Of a stretch of 64,000 bases of DNA, positions 35,297-53,833 are shown piece after piece. The notes beneath the pieces are model-generated. The model saw nothing but the letters and a program-made list of their open reading frames with translations. It did no database searches and was not told the DNA's origin. Source of the DNA: Anomaloglossus baeobatrachus (Eukaryota; Chordata; Amphibia; Anura; Aromobatidae); contig NC_134354.1 in NCBI RefSeq assembly GCF_048569485.1, positions 336,181,643 through 336,245,642 of the forward strand, in the 5' to 3' direction. The position numbers were made by a program, and so were the translations under genes. Position 1 is the first letter of the stretch; each line of letters begins with the position of its first letter.

Positions 35297-36618
35297 TCAT
35301 TCGCCAAACAATCGGTCGCCAGAAAACGGCAAACCGGTTAAGAACTTCTTGGAAGCAGAGTCTGCCTTCAATTCGCGTAGCCACATGGCTCTGCGGACTA
35401 CCACCGAATTAGCGGATGCTACCGCTCTACGGCTAGCAGAGTCCAGGACGGCGTTCATGGCGTAGGACGAAAAAGCCGACGCCTGAGAAGTCAAAGACGC
35501 AACTTGCGGAGCAGAGGTACGTGTGACCGCATTAATCTCAGACAGACAAGCTGAGATAGCTTGGAGTGCCCACGCGGCTGCAAAGGCCGGGGCAAAAGAC
35601 GCACCTGTGGCTTCATAGATGGATTTCACCAGGAGCTCTATCTGCCTGTCAGTGGCATCCTTGAGCGATGAGCCATCTGCAACTGATACTACAGATCTAG
35701 CCGCCAGTCTAGAGACTGGAGGATCCACCTTGGGACATTGAGCCCAACCCTTAACTACGTCAGAGGGGAAGGGGTAACGTGTGTCATTAAGGCGCTTAGT
35801 AAAGCGCTTGTCCGGAAATGCTCTGTGCTTCTGGACAGCATCTCTGAAGTTGGAGTGATCGAAAAACTCACTCCGTGTACGTTTGGGAAACCTAAACTGG
35901 TGTTTCTCCTGCTGCGAAGCCGACTCCTCTATAGGTGGAGTTGGGGGAGAGAGATCCAGCACCTGGTTGATGGACGATATAAGGTCATTTACTATGGCGT
36001 CCCCTTCAGGTGTATCAAGATTGAGAGCAACGTCAGGGTCAGAGCCCTGAGCTGCGACGTCCGCCTCATCCTCCAGAGAGTCCTCAAGCTGAGACCCCGA
36101 ACAGTGTGATGAAGTCGGGGAAGATTCCCAGCGAGCCCGCTTAGCCGGTCTGGGACTGTGGTCCGTGCAGGAGTCCTCCACGTGAGACCTAGGGGCCACC
36201 CCGGGAGCACGCTGCGGCGCAGACCGAGAGGGGCCTGGAGGCGATGATCCAACAGTGCCCGGGGCCTGTGTAAGGACCGGTCTGGACTGCAAGGCTTCTA
36301 GTAGCTTGGCAGACCATTTGTCCATAGACTGAGCCATGGATTGTGAAAGCGACTCAGAGTTTCTCAGCAAAAAACTGCAAACTCTGTCCCTGCCGCCTGG
36401 ACAGGGGAAGCAGGAGGGTCTGCCTGAGCCGAGGGGCCCACTAGTGACCGAGGATCCGGCTGAGCAAGTGCAAAAGGGGTCGAGCATTGCTCACAGTGAG
36501 GGTAGGTGGAACCCGCAGGTAACATAGCCCCACAAGAGGTACAGGTTGCAAAAAAAAAAAAAAAAAAAAAAAAAAAACAACCCTTTGCCTTAGCGCCCTT
36601 GCTCCTTGTGGACGACAT
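35297..36618 (-). pseudogene. ORF1 (gag-like) of DIRS copy F
   Basis: Starts with ATG at 36618 (MSSTRSKGAK), with the Cys cluster CTSC ... PHCEQC. A long open stretch with the ORF1 core follows (RTRSEFFDHSNFRDAVQ, RYPFPSDVVKGWAQCPK, SFAPAFAAAWALQA). A long A/T homopolymer lies near the N-terminus. A few breaks. Confidence 0.77.
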
Positions 36619-36696
36619 GCTGTTGTCTCCTAGGAGAGTAATCACTGAGGGTATAGAGCCAAGCAAACAAACCGGCCGAACAGAGAAAATATATAC

Positions 36697-36698
<2 letters not shown>

Positions 36699-36759
<61 letters not shown>

Positions 36760-36779
36760 ATATATATATATATATATGG
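36699..36779. repeat. TA microsatellite, left flank of the satellite array
   Basis: About 80 bp of TA with small interruptions, passing directly into the first satellite unit. Confidence 0.95.
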
Positions 36780-43678
<6,899 letters not shown>

Positions 43679-44656
43679 ACACTCCGGCACCCTAGGGGGA
43701 CCAGCACCGGGTGACCGGTGTGGCTTACCGACCGCCCAAAGCGGAGTGTGTGTCCACCAGATTCCCTGCCTTAGGTCTCCCAGCTCGTTCCTGAAATCCT
43801 CCACCGGCAGAATGTTGTATAAAAATGGCTGCCGGAGCTCTCAGGGGAGGAGGGAGCCGTGGGCGGCGACTATTAAAGTGCGGGAATCTGGGGCCCTACA
43901 GTGATCAGTGAGGGGGGGGGGAGGAAACCTAAAGTATGCTCCAGCCCTCACTGCCGACGTCAGGTCGACCTTCCCGCCCTTACCCCTGACTGGCAGGCCC
44001 GGGGGCGGGAGTTATGGTACTAGGCCGCAATGAAGCCGGGGACTAAATTTAATACCGCGGCCGACAAACAGGCGCGGTCGGCGCGGAAGTCCCGGTCGTC
44101 ACAAAACCAGCAGCTGCTACAGCGTCTGTGAAACAAGCGCTCCATGCACCGTCCCCATGGGGACACAGAGTACCTTTAGATGCAGGGCTCTGTCCCTGAG
44201 GATACATAGACTCCTGTCCGGCAGATTCCCACAGGGGCTGCGGAGGGAGCCCGGTCCCAGTGAATGGTGACCGGATAGGATCCCACTTCTCCCAGAGCCT
44301 CTAAGGGATGGTGAAGGAAAACGGCATGTGGCTCCAGCCTCTGTACCCGCAATGGGTACCTCAACCTTAACAGCACCGCCGACTTAGTGGGGTGAGAAGG
44401 GAGCATGCCGGGGGCCCTGTGGGGGCCCTCTTTTCTTCCAACCGATAAAATCAGCAGCTGCTGCCTAAAATGGAGATGGATGAGTGGATGTGTGCCTCCT
44501 TCCACACAAAGCATAAAACTGAGGAGCCCGTGATCCACGGGAGGGTGTATAGGCAGAGGGGAGGGGTTACACTTTTTAGTGTAATACTTTGTGTGGCCTC
44601 CGGAGGCAGAAGCTATACACCCAATTGTCTGGGTCTCCCAATGGAGCGACAAAGAA
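43679..44656 (-). mobile_element. DIRS copy F: distal leader and left terminal repeat
   Basis: GC-rich leader closely matching 30280-31271 of copy B, with a leader palindrome (atcagcagctgctg) near 44450, followed by the left terminal repeat ending at 44656. It shows that the satellite and TA runs interrupt a normal DIRS leader. Confidence 0.88.
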
Positions 44657-44677
44657 AGGGACTGTTCATACCAAGTA

Positions 44678-44849
44678 CAGTGGAACCTTTGTTAACGAGA
44701 ACAATCAGTTCTGGGAGTGTGCTTGTTAACCTAGTTACTCGTTCAGCAAAGCAATATTTCCCATAGGAAATCATTGCAATGGAGACAATTCGTTCTACAC
44801 CTTAAATGTCCCATCCTGGTTCCCTATTGTGCCATCAGAGAGAGAGAGA

Positions 44850-44896
<47 letters not shown>

Positions 44897-45591
44897 CACC
44901 TTCCGTTCCATCGCCGGTCTGCTGGCACTTGCAGTTCGTCGGTACAGGATGTGTTTCGGGTAACCATCGCGACGAGGGAGAAACTTCCACTGCCAGAGCG
45001 CTGACGTCAAAAGGCAGGAGCTCCTTGCCTCCGATTGGCCAGCGCACTGCCTTTGAGTAGCGGCTGACAGCAGAGGAACCATCGTTGCGATGGCTGCTGA
45101 TACACATCCTGTAGCGGCGATCTACAAGAACCGGCCGGCAATGGAACAGAAGGTACACATATTAGGCTCACCTTCCCTTCCGTTCCATCGCCGGCCTCAT
45201 GGTTCTTGTAGTTCACCGGTACAAGAGGTGTATCGGGTAACCATCGCAACGAGGGAGGAACTACCGCTGCCAGAGCAAGTTCCTACCTCGTCACGATGGG
45301 TACCAATACACATCCTGTAGCGGCGAACTAAAAGAACCATGAGGCCGGCGATGGAACAGAAGGTAGAGGTGAGCATTTGTTTGCGTGTGTTTTTGCGTGC
45401 TTGCGTGTGTTTGTGTGGACTGCAAAAGTGGGTTAGAGTGCGGTGGATGTACGGAACCGGAAGTGTGTGCAGTGAGTATTTTGCTCGTTCAGCAAAGTTT
45501 GCTCGTAAACAGAGTTGCCAATTTACAGCAAGCTTTGCTCGTTAAGCAAAATACTCGTTAACTGGGTTACTCGTTAAGCGACGTTCCACTG
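44678..45591. mobile_element. Non-autonomous Tc1/mariner-pogo (Tigger-like) element 1
   Basis: The ends cagtggaacctttgttaacg and (inverted) cagtggaacgtcgcttaacg are flanked by TA at 44676-44677 and 45592-45593. A GA/CA microsatellite lies inside (44836-44894). An internal segment of about 110 bp (ttccgttccatcgccgg ... taaccatcgcgacgaggg) occurs twice in tandem (about 44898-45010 and 45168-45280). No transposase. Confidence 0.8.
44836..44894. repeat. (GA)n(CA)n microsatellite
   Basis: A short GA run passing into about 46 bp of CA repeats, inside a Tigger-like element. Confidence 0.95.
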
Positions 45592-45634
45592 TACAGGTGC
45601 CCAGGGCATGCTTTAAGGTGCACCTTTCCACCTA

Positions 45635-46431
45635 CAGTGGACCTTTGGATTATGAGTAACCCAGTCTGTGAGCGTTCCGCTAGACGAGCAAACCTTTTCA
45701 CAGATTTGTAACTTTGTTTATGAGCAGGAACGCTCAATACTAGCAAATGCTTATTGCGCACACTTCCGGTTCCGTCCCTGCGCTCTGATCCACCCCGGCT
45801 CTGTGTAAACCTGGAGGTAACTTTCTGGTACCGTTGCTTCACCAGTGATATTTCCGGCTCAACTGTGTTACATTCCCGTGAGTGACTTTTGTTCTGCCCT
45901 GTACCATCCTGACCTCAGTCTTCCCTTAACCTCCATCTCCCTCCGGACCTGACCTGTGTCTACCATCTTGTCCTGGTCTCATCCTTCGTTCATTTGTCTC
46001 TTTGCCCATTTGCCTCTGACCTGTGTCCCCATTCTAGTCCTCATGCCCTCTAGTGGGCTTACCGGCTTACTCCTCTTAGGTGAGCTTCAGTGCTTCCCTT
46101 CAGGGCAGCGTTACATTAGACCAGGCTTGGTTTACTATCCTATTGCCCCCCCAGTGGTTGGTCAGGTAACTACTCCCTTAGTTAGCTCCAGTGTCTCCTC
46201 AGTATGTTACAATTCCATTGTACAGTACTGTATAGTATACACGATATTCTGTATACTATACAACAATTTGCATTTGTAGATACAGTACTGTACCTTCTGC
46301 TATTTTTTGAGTTGTGGAATGATCTGTTTGAGTTTCAATTATTTATGGGAAAATTCGCTTTGATATAAGAGTAACTTGATTTAAGAGCACACTCCCGGAA
46401 TTAATTATGCTCGGGATCCAAGGTTCCACTG
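45635..46431. mobile_element. Non-autonomous Tc1/mariner-pogo (Tigger-like) element 2
   Basis: The ends cagtggacctttggattatg and (inverted) cagtggaaccttggatcccg are flanked by TA at 45633-45634 and 46432-46433. Only 43 bp separate it from element 1, and the two have related but distinct ends. No transposase was found. Confidence 0.78.
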
Positions 46432-46466
46432 TACTAGAGGGTAGAGGGTAGAGGATAGAGATAGAG

Positions 46467-46470
46467 ATAT

Positions 46471-46508
<38 letters not shown>
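46467..46508. repeat. (CA)n microsatellite
   Basis: Imperfect TA then about 36 bp of CA, directly before the next MITE. Confidence 0.9.
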
Positions 46509-47247
46509 CGTATTTTTCGGACTATAAGACGCACCCTGGTTTTAGAGGAAGAAAATAGGAAAATAAAAATTTAAGCAAAAAATGTGGTCATGACACTTAT
46601 GGGGCGAGGATCTGCTGCTGACACTATTATGGGGGTAATGTCCCCAAATTCTCTGCTAAGGTACCCCATCCTGGTATATGCCCTCATCCTGCCATATGGC
46701 CCCATGCTCCCATATGGCCCCATGCTCCCATATGGCATGTATCCTGTATCACACAAAAAACGTTTATTAAACTCACCTTTCCTCGCTCCATGCAGCATCG
46801 CTCCTCCCCCGGTCTGTGGCGGCAGCAGCACCGCTTACTTCCGTGCAGCACACCATCTCCTCCTGTCTGCCGGTCAGCTGACCTGCGTGACTAGCAGCAC
46901 ACAGCGATGACATCATCGCTGTGCTCACTGCTTTCTACACAGATCATCCGACCGGCAGACTGGAGGAGATCACGGTGCTGCACGGAAGTGTCCGGTGAGT
47001 ATGCCGTACTTATTCACTGCTCCCCGTGCTGATGGTGCACGGGGGGCAGTGAATACAGCGGCACATGATCACTCCAGACTGTAGTTGCCAGGGGTGATCA
47101 CGGCCGGCTGTTAATTATGCGCGCACCCCCCGCCCATCACCCCGCCCTCCTGTCAGTGACAGCTGCAGCGCTGAGAGATGGGCGTGCATATGAAATGAGC
47201 GGGCCCACGTGGTCACGGCAGTGTGTCTTATGGTCCGAAAAATACGG
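46509..47247. mobile_element. MITE with cgtatttttcgg terminal inverted repeats
   Basis: The left end cgtatttttcggactataag is inverted at the right (cttatggtccgaaaaatacg). The interior is a large imperfect hairpin: gcagcacaccatctcctcc and agctgacctgcgtga on one side, and ggaggagatcacggtgctgc on the other. A short catatggccccatgctcc minisatellite lies at about 46690-46740. Superfamily not assigned. No coding region. Confidence 0.75.
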
Positions 47248-47252
47248 TGTAT

Positions 47253-47302
47253 ATCTATCTATCTATCTATATATATATATATATCTATCTATCTCTATAT
47301 AT
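47253..47302. repeat. (TATC)n/(TA)n microsatellite
   Basis: Mixed tatc and ta repeats abutting the MITE end. Confidence 0.85.
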
Positions 47303-47452
47303 ATTTATTATGTTCTCAGCACGGGAACAACTAAGATCCTGCGCAGAACCCTCAAACTCCCAGGCCTCTGGTAGAGGACCCGAGAATGAGGAAGGACAAA
47401 ACCACCCACAGGGGGTGAGAAGGTAATTTTTTATTTATTTTTTTTCTAAAAC

Positions 47453-47642
<190 letters not shown>

Positions 47643-47675
47643 AATTAGAACTTATATATGCAATTAGAATATTAA

Positions 47676-48938
47676 CCCCTTAACGACCGCGGGCCGTAAA
47701 ATTACGTCCTAAATGACATAATCTTACTGCCCGCGGTCCTCCGGCGGCAGCATGCCGCGATCGGCACATATCTCAGCTGATTTTCACAGCTGAGATGTGT
47801 GCCTGCTAGGCACGAGCAGAATCGTTATCTGCTCGTGCCGATTAACCCCTTATATGGCGCTGTCAATACATGACAGCGCCATTATAAGCGCAATCGCGGT
47901 AAAGTTTTACTTACCGCCGAAACCGGAAGTCACGTGACGCGATCACGTGACTCCCGATAGTTGTCATGGTAGTACAGGGTCATGTGATGACTCCTGTACT
48001 ACACATGAATTGGTTTCACTTTCGCTGTGCCCGGGGCACAGCAAAAGAGAAAGACAGCGTATCTGCTGTTTACAGCCTTCCAGCTGTGATCAGCAGATAC
48101 TGCAGAGCGATCGGAATGCTGATCGCAATAGCCCCTAGGGGGACTAGTAAAATAAAAAAAAAAAAAGTAAAAAAAAAAACAAAAAAACCTAAAAGTTCAA
48201 ATCACCCCCCATTCGCCCCATTGAAAATTAAAGGGTTAAAAAAATAAAAAATATACACACATTTGGTATCGCCGCGTTCAGAAACGCCCGATCTATCAAA
48301 ATATAAAATCAATTAATCTGATCAGTAAACGGCGTAGCGGCAAAAAAATTCCAAACGCCAAAACGACGTTTTTTTGTCGCCACAACTTTTGCGCAAAATG
48401 CAATAAGAGGCGATCAAAACGTAGCATCTGCGCAAAAATGGTACCGTTAAAAACGTCAGCTCGAGACGCAAAAAATAAGCCGTCATTGAGCCTAAGATCC
48501 CGAAAAATGAGAACGCTACGGGTCACGGAATATGGCGTAAAACGTGCGCCACTTTTTTTCGGACAAACTTCCGATTTTTTTTTAACCCCTTATATAAAAG
48601 TAAACCTATACATGTTTGGTGTCTACGAACTCGCACTGACCTGAGGCATCACACCCACACATCAGTTTTACCATATAGTGAACACAGTGAATAAAATATC
48701 TCAAAAACCATAGTGCTATCGCACTTTTTTTGCAATTTTTCAGCATTTGGAATTTTTTTGCCATTTTCTAGTACACAATATGGTAAAACTGATTGTTTCA
48801 TTTAAAAGTACAGCTCGTTCCGCAAAAAATGAGCCCTCACATGACCATATTGACTGAAAAATAAAAAAGTTACGTCTCTCAGAAAAAGAATGGCGAAAAA
48901 AAAAACGGAAAGCGAAAAATCGGCCGGTCGTGAAAGGG
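47676..48938. mobile_element. TTAA-flanked MITE (piggyBac/Kolobok type)
   Basis: The ends ccccttaacgaccgcgggcc and (inverted) ccctttcacgaccggccg are flanked by TTAA at 47672-47675 and 48939-48942. TTAA is the target used by piggyBac and Kolobok transposases. The interior contains a hairpin cagctgattttcacagctg and a CRE-like run of acgt-rich sequence. No transposase. Ends of this kind are very common in frog genomes (from memory). Confidence 0.8.
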
Positions 48939-48942
48939 TTAA

Positions 48943-48947
48943 AGAAG

Positions 48948-48980
<33 letters not shown>

Positions 48981-49312
48981 AAAAAACAAAAACCAATCAT
49001 GTTCTCCTAAGGGTGTTACCGGCTGGTCTTCAGAGAAGCATTGTCATGACAAACTGAGTTTTCTGAGAATTTAGTGAGTTTTTTTTACCTCAATATTTGT
49101 AAGCTAAAACCAGTAGTGGTTAAATACAAAAGTGGTGACGCATTTCTATACCGTTCCTCTGTTTCACTCCTGGTTTTCACTACAAATACTCAAATCCTGA
49201 GGTAAAAATAAAAAAAAAAAAAACAAAAAAAAACCAAACACTTAATGTGTGAACATGGCATTACAGACATCACCTGCCTTTTTTGGAGCAAGTTCGACTT
49301 CTGATCCACGAT
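48943..49312. repeat. A-rich tract and hairpin repeat
   Basis: A poly-A-rich tract (about 48946-48992) is followed by a foldback. The segment ttttacctcaatatttg with aaaaccag at about 49080-49115 is inverted at about 49175-49208 (ctggttttcac ... tgaggtaaaa). It is probably a short MITE. Nothing coding. Confidence 0.55.
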
Positions 49313-49536
49313 GTACCATATTTTTAAGGATTATAAGACTCCCTTTCTTCGGCGCTCCATTGGGAGACCCAGACGATTGGGTGTATAGCTACTGCCTCCG
49401 GAGGCCACACAAAGCATTACACTAAAAAGTGTAAGGCCCCTCCCCTTCTGGCTATACACCCCCAGTGGGATCACTGGCTCACCAGTTTTCTGCTTTGTGC
49501 GAAGGAGGTCAGACATCCACGCATAGCTCCACTGTT

Positions 49537-49559
49537 TAGTCAGCAGTAGCTGCTGACTA
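49537..49559. other. Leader palindrome, DIRS copy G
   Basis: tagtcagcag / ctgctgacta around a short centre; the slightly altered counterpart of the palindrome in the other copies. Confidence 0.65.
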
Positions 49560-50518
49560 TGTCGGATGGAAGAAAAGAGGGCCCATACTAGGGCCCCCAG
49601 CATGCTCCCTTCTTACCCCACTTGTGGTATGTAAGGTTGAGGTACCCATTGCGGGTACAGAGGCTGGAGCCCACATGCTGTTTTCCTTCCCCATCCCCCT
49701 GAGGGGCTCTGAGGAAGTGGGATCTTACCGGCCCCCAAGCCCTGAGGCCGGGCTCCATCCACAGACCCAGTGAACCTGCTGGATACGGAGCTGGGTACCG
49801 TTCAGGGACAAGGCCCTGCAACTTTCAGGTACTCTGTGTCCCCGTACAGACAGGCACGCACACGCCAGACTTGCTGGGTGTGTTAGTGCGCCGGGGACAG
49901 TAACGCTGGGGTTTGAGTCACAGCAGCTTAGCTGTGTGACTTCATGTGCTGGGAACTACCGCGCCGGCCACTCTCAGAGCGGCGGCGCGGCTGGGACTTG
50001 TAGTGCGCCGGGGACTTAGCACCGACCGCGCTTTTACGGCGGCGGCGGCGCTTATAAATTTAGTCCCCGGCTTTTGCGGCCTAGCTCCGCTTCGTTCCCG
50101 CCCCCTCCCTGTCAATCAGGGAATGGGACAGACGCTGTGCAATCGTCAGCGCCGAGGGCTGGAGCCTTATTTACATGCTCCAGCCCTCTCACTAGGCACA
50201 GTGGGACGCAGGTTTCCCGCTTTTGGTCTGAGCACGCCCAGGGCCCGCCCCCCCCTCCACAGGACGCCGGCAGCCATTCCTGCATGCAGTCTGGCTGGAG
50301 GACGGACACAGGCTCTGGGAGACCCAGACTAGGGATTTCTGGCGACCACACACCCGCGTTTAGCGGGCGGTAAGCAGCACATTAGTGCTGGCCCCACTAG
50401 TGTCACAGTGTTGTATTGGTGTACTTTTTCCTGTACCAGATTATATATATATATATACTGCACTGTACGGTCGCTTCTTGGCTGTATACCCCTATATTGC
50501 TCTGAGGAGACAGCAACA

Positions 50519-51936
50519 TGTCATCCACAAAACGCAAGGGTGCCAAGGCACGGGCTGCATACACTGCTTGTACAGCATGTGGGGCTAATCTACCAGCAGG
50601 CTCCAACGACTCATTGTGTGCAATGTTCAGTCCCAGTGGCACTTCGTCAGCCAGAGCCTATGGTGGTGGTAGCCCACTGTGACTATGACAAAAATCCTGG
50701 AGACCTTGCAGTCCAGGCCAGTTGCTCAGACCATAGACACTGCTGTGTCTATGTTCCCCGGTCCCCCTCAGTTGGAACTAATCCGTACTTCAAGGGGGTC
50801 CCAGGCATCACAGGCTGAGGGCTCTGACTCTGATGACAGTCCCAGGCCGCCTAAGCGAGCTCGCTGGGAGAGACCCTCCACGTCATCACGCGGGTCAGGG
50901 TCTCAGCGAGAAGGGTCTCTATATGATGAGACAGAGGTGGGTGATCAGGAGTCTGGTCCTGACACCGCACTCAATTTGGATACGCCAGATGGTGACGCCA
51001 TGGTAAATGACCTTATAGCGGCCATCAATAGGCTGTTGGATATTTCTCCCCCAGCCCCTTCAGCAGAGGAGGCAGCTGCTCAGCAGGAGAAATTCCATTT
51101 CCTGTATCCCAAGCGTAAATTGAGTACTTTTCTGGACCACTCTGACTTCAGAGAATCAATCCAGAAACACCATGCTTATCCGGACAAGCGTTTTTCCAAA
51201 CGTCTGAAGGATACACGTTATCCCTTTCCCCCTGACGTGGTCAAACGCTGGACCCAGTGTCCAAAAGTGGACCCTCCAATATCCAGGCTTGCAGCTAGAT
51301 CCATAGTTGCAGTGGAGGATGGGGCTTCACTTAAAGATGCCAATGACAGACAGATGGACCTTTGGTTGAAATCTGTCTATGAAGCTATTGGCGCGTCGTT
51401 TGCTCCAGCATTCGCGGCCGTGTGGGCGCTCCAAGCTATTTCAGCTGGTTTGGCACAGGTGGACTCTTTCTTAAGTCCAGCAGTGCCGCAAGTGGCGTCC
51501 TTAACTACGCAAATGACTGCGTTTGCGACCTACGCTATCAATGCGGTACTAGACTCTACGAGCCGTACCTCAATGGCATCCGCCAACTCTGTAGTTTTGC
51601 GCAGAGCCTTGTGGTTAAAAATGGAAAGCAGATTCTGCTTCTAAAAAATGTTTAACCAGCTTGCCATTATCTGGAGACAGACTGTTTGGTGAGCAATTGG
51701 CGGAAATCATTAAACAGTCCAAAGGTAAGGACTCTTCCTTACCCCAGCCCAGATCAAGCAAACCTCAACAGAGGAAGTGGCAGTCAAAGTTTCGGTCCTT
51801 TCGAGGCTCGGGCAAGCCCCAATTCTCCTCGTCCAAAGGGACTCAGAAAGAGCAAAGGAGCTCTGATTCCTGGCGGGCTCACTCACGCCCCAAGAAAGCA
51901 GCCGGAGGTACCGCTTCCAAGGCGGCTGCCTCATGA
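50519..51936 (+). pseudogene. ORF1 (gag-like) of DIRS copy G
   Basis: Begins MSSTKRKGAK with a Cys cluster (TACTACGANLPAGS). The conserved core reads FLDHSDFRESIQKHHAYPDK, KRLKDTRYPFPPDVVKRW, LAARSIVAVEDGASLKDA and SFAPAFAAVWALQAI. The C-terminus is basic and Gln/Ser-rich. Roughly two or three breaks. Function is inferred from position only. Confidence 0.78.
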
Positions 51937-53833
51937 CTTTCGGCCGCCTCCCTCCGCATCCTCGGTCGGTGGCAGGCTCTCCCGCTTTTGCGACATTTGG
52001 CTGCCACAGGTCAAAGACCGGTGGGTAACAGACATTTTGTCTCACGGGTACAGGATAGAGTTCAGTTCTCGTCCTCCGCCTCGGTTCTTCAGAACTTCCC
52101 CACATCCCGACCGAGCAGATGCCCTTCTGCAGGCGGTGCATTCTCTAAGAGCAGAAGGAGTGGTGGTCCCTGTTCCTCTTCGGGAACAAGGACAAGGTTT
52201 TTACTCCAATCTCTTTGTGGTGCCAAAAAAGGACGGCTCATTCCGTCCTGTTCTGGACCTAAAACTGCTCAACAAGCATGTGAACGCCAGGCGGTTCCGG
52301 ATGGAATCCCTCCGCTCAGTCATTGCCTCAATGTCTCAAGGAGATTTCCTGGCATCAATAGACATCAAAGATGCTTATCTCCACGTGCCGATTGCTACAG
52401 AGCACCAACGTTTTCTACGCTTCGTGATAGGAGACGACCATCTTCAGTTCGTAGCTCTGCCATTTGGTCTGGCGACAGCCCCACGGGTGTTCACCAAGGT
52501 CATGGCGGCAGTGGTAGCAGTCTTGCACTCTCAGGGACACTCTGTGATCCCTTACTTGGACGATCTACTTGTCAAGGCACCCTCTCAGGAGGCATGCCAA
52601 CTCAGCCTGAATGTTGCACTGGAGACTCTCCAGACGTTCGGGTGGATCATCAACTTCTCAAAGTCAACTCTGTTACCGACCCAATCACTGACGTATCTTG
52701 GCATGGAGTTTCATACTCTCTCAGCGATAGTGAAGCTTCCGCTGGACAAGCAGCGGTCACTACAGACTGGGGTGCAGGCTCTCCTTCAAAGTCAGTCGCA
52801 CTCCTTAAGACGCCTCATGCACTTCCTCGGGAAGATGGTGGCGGCAATGGAGGCGGTTCCGTTTGCGCAGTTTCATCTGCGCCCACTTCAATGGGACATT
52901 CTCCGCCAATGGGACGGGAAGTCAACATCCCTGGACAGGAAAGTCTCCCTTTCCCAGACGGCCAAGGACTCTCTGCAGTGGTGGCTTCTTCCCACCTCAT
53001 TATCACAGGGAAGATCCTTCCTACCACCGTCCTGGGCGGTGGTCACGACAGACGCGAGTCTGTCAGGGTGGGGAGCAGTTTTTCTCCACCACAGGGCTCA
53101 GGGTACGTGGACCCAGCAGGAGTCCACCCTTCAGATCAATGTTCTGGAAATCAGAGCAGTGTATCTTGCCCTACTAGCCTTCCAGCAGTGGCTGGAAGGA
53201 AGGCAGATCCGAATTCAGTCGGACAACTCCACAGCGGTGGCATACATCAACCACCAAGGGGGGACACGCAGTCGGCAAGCCTTCCAGGAAGTCCGGCGGA
53301 TTCTGATGTGGGTGGAAGCCACGGCCTCCACCATATCCGCAGTTCACATCCCCGGCGTAGAAAACTGGGAAGCAGACTTCCTCAGTCGCCAGGGCATGGA
53401 CGCAGGGGAATGGTCCCTTCACCCGGACGTGTTTCAGGAAATCTGTCGCCGCTGGGGAAGGCCGGACGTCGACTTAATAGCGTCCCGGCACAACAACAAG
53501 GTCCCAACCTTCATGGCACGGTCTCGCGATCACAGAGCTCTGGCGGCAGACGCCTTAGTGCAAGATTGGTCGCAGTTCCGGCTCCCTTATGTGTTTCCAC
53601 CTCTGGCACTCTTGCCCAGAGTGCTACGCAAGATCAGATCCGACTGCAGCCGCGTCATACTCGTCGCCCCAGACTGGCCAAGGAGGGCGTGGTATCCGGA
53701 TCTGTGGCATCTCACGGTCGGCCAACCGTGGGCACTACCAGACCGACCAGACTTGCTGTCCCAAGGGCCGTTTTTCCATCGGAATTCTGCGGCCCTGAAC
53801 CTGACTGTGTGGCCATTGAGTCCTGGATCCTAG
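51686..53833 (+). CDS. RT-RNase H ORF of DIRS copy G (open)
   Basis: A frame of 715 codons, the same length as in copy D. RT motifs: FYSNLFVVPKKDGSFRPVLD near residue 170, ASIDIKDAYLHVPI, LPFGLATAPRVFTKVMA and the catalytic YLDD near residue 291. RNase H: VVTTDASLSGWGAVF near 450, QSDNSTAVAYINHQ near 510, HIPGVENWEADFLSR near 555. A conserved block follows: DVDLIASRHNNK near 593 and DWPRRAWYPDLWH near 670. The first ATG shown falls within the end of ORF1, so the true start of translation is uncertain; overlapping ORFs are usual in DIRS elements. Confidence 0.88.
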   Translation: MVSNWRKSLNSPKVRTLPYPSPDQANLNRGSGSQSFGPFEARASPNSPRPKGLRKSKGALIPGGLTHAPRKQPEVPLPRRLPHDFRPPPSASSVGGRLSRFCDIWLPQVKDRWVTDILSHGYRIEFSSRPPPRFFRTSPHPDRADALLQAVHSLRAEGVVVPVPLREQGQGFYSNLFVVPKKDGSFRPVLDLKLLNKHVNARRFRMESLRSVIASMSQGDFLASIDIKDAYLHVPIATEHQRFLRFVIGDDHLQFVALPFGLATAPRVFTKVMAAVVAVLHSQGHSVIPYLDDLLVKAPSQEACQLSLNVALETLQTFGWIINFSKSTLLPTQSLTYLGMEFHTLSAIVKLPLDKQRSLQTGVQALLQSQSHSLRRLMHFLGKMVAAMEAVPFAQFHLRPLQWDILRQWDGKSTSLDRKVSLSQTAKDSLQWWLLPTSLSQGRSFLPPSWAVVTTDASLSGWGAVFLHHRAQGTWTQQESTLQINVLEIRAVYLALLAFQQWLEGRQIRIQSDNSTAVAYINHQGGTRSRQAFQEVRRILMWVEATASTISAVHIPGVENWEADFLSRQGMDAGEWSLHPDVFQEICRRWGRPDVDLIASRHNNKVPTFMARSRDHRALAADALVQDWSQFRLPYVFPPLALLPRVLRKIRSDCSRVILVAPDWPRRAWYPDLWHLTVGQPWALPDRPDLLSQGPFFHRNSAALNLTVWPLSPGS

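Noticed and set aside
46584-46910. Open frame of 108 residues within a MITE
   Set aside because: It overlaps a short repeat and a hairpin, with no homologous look and no context.
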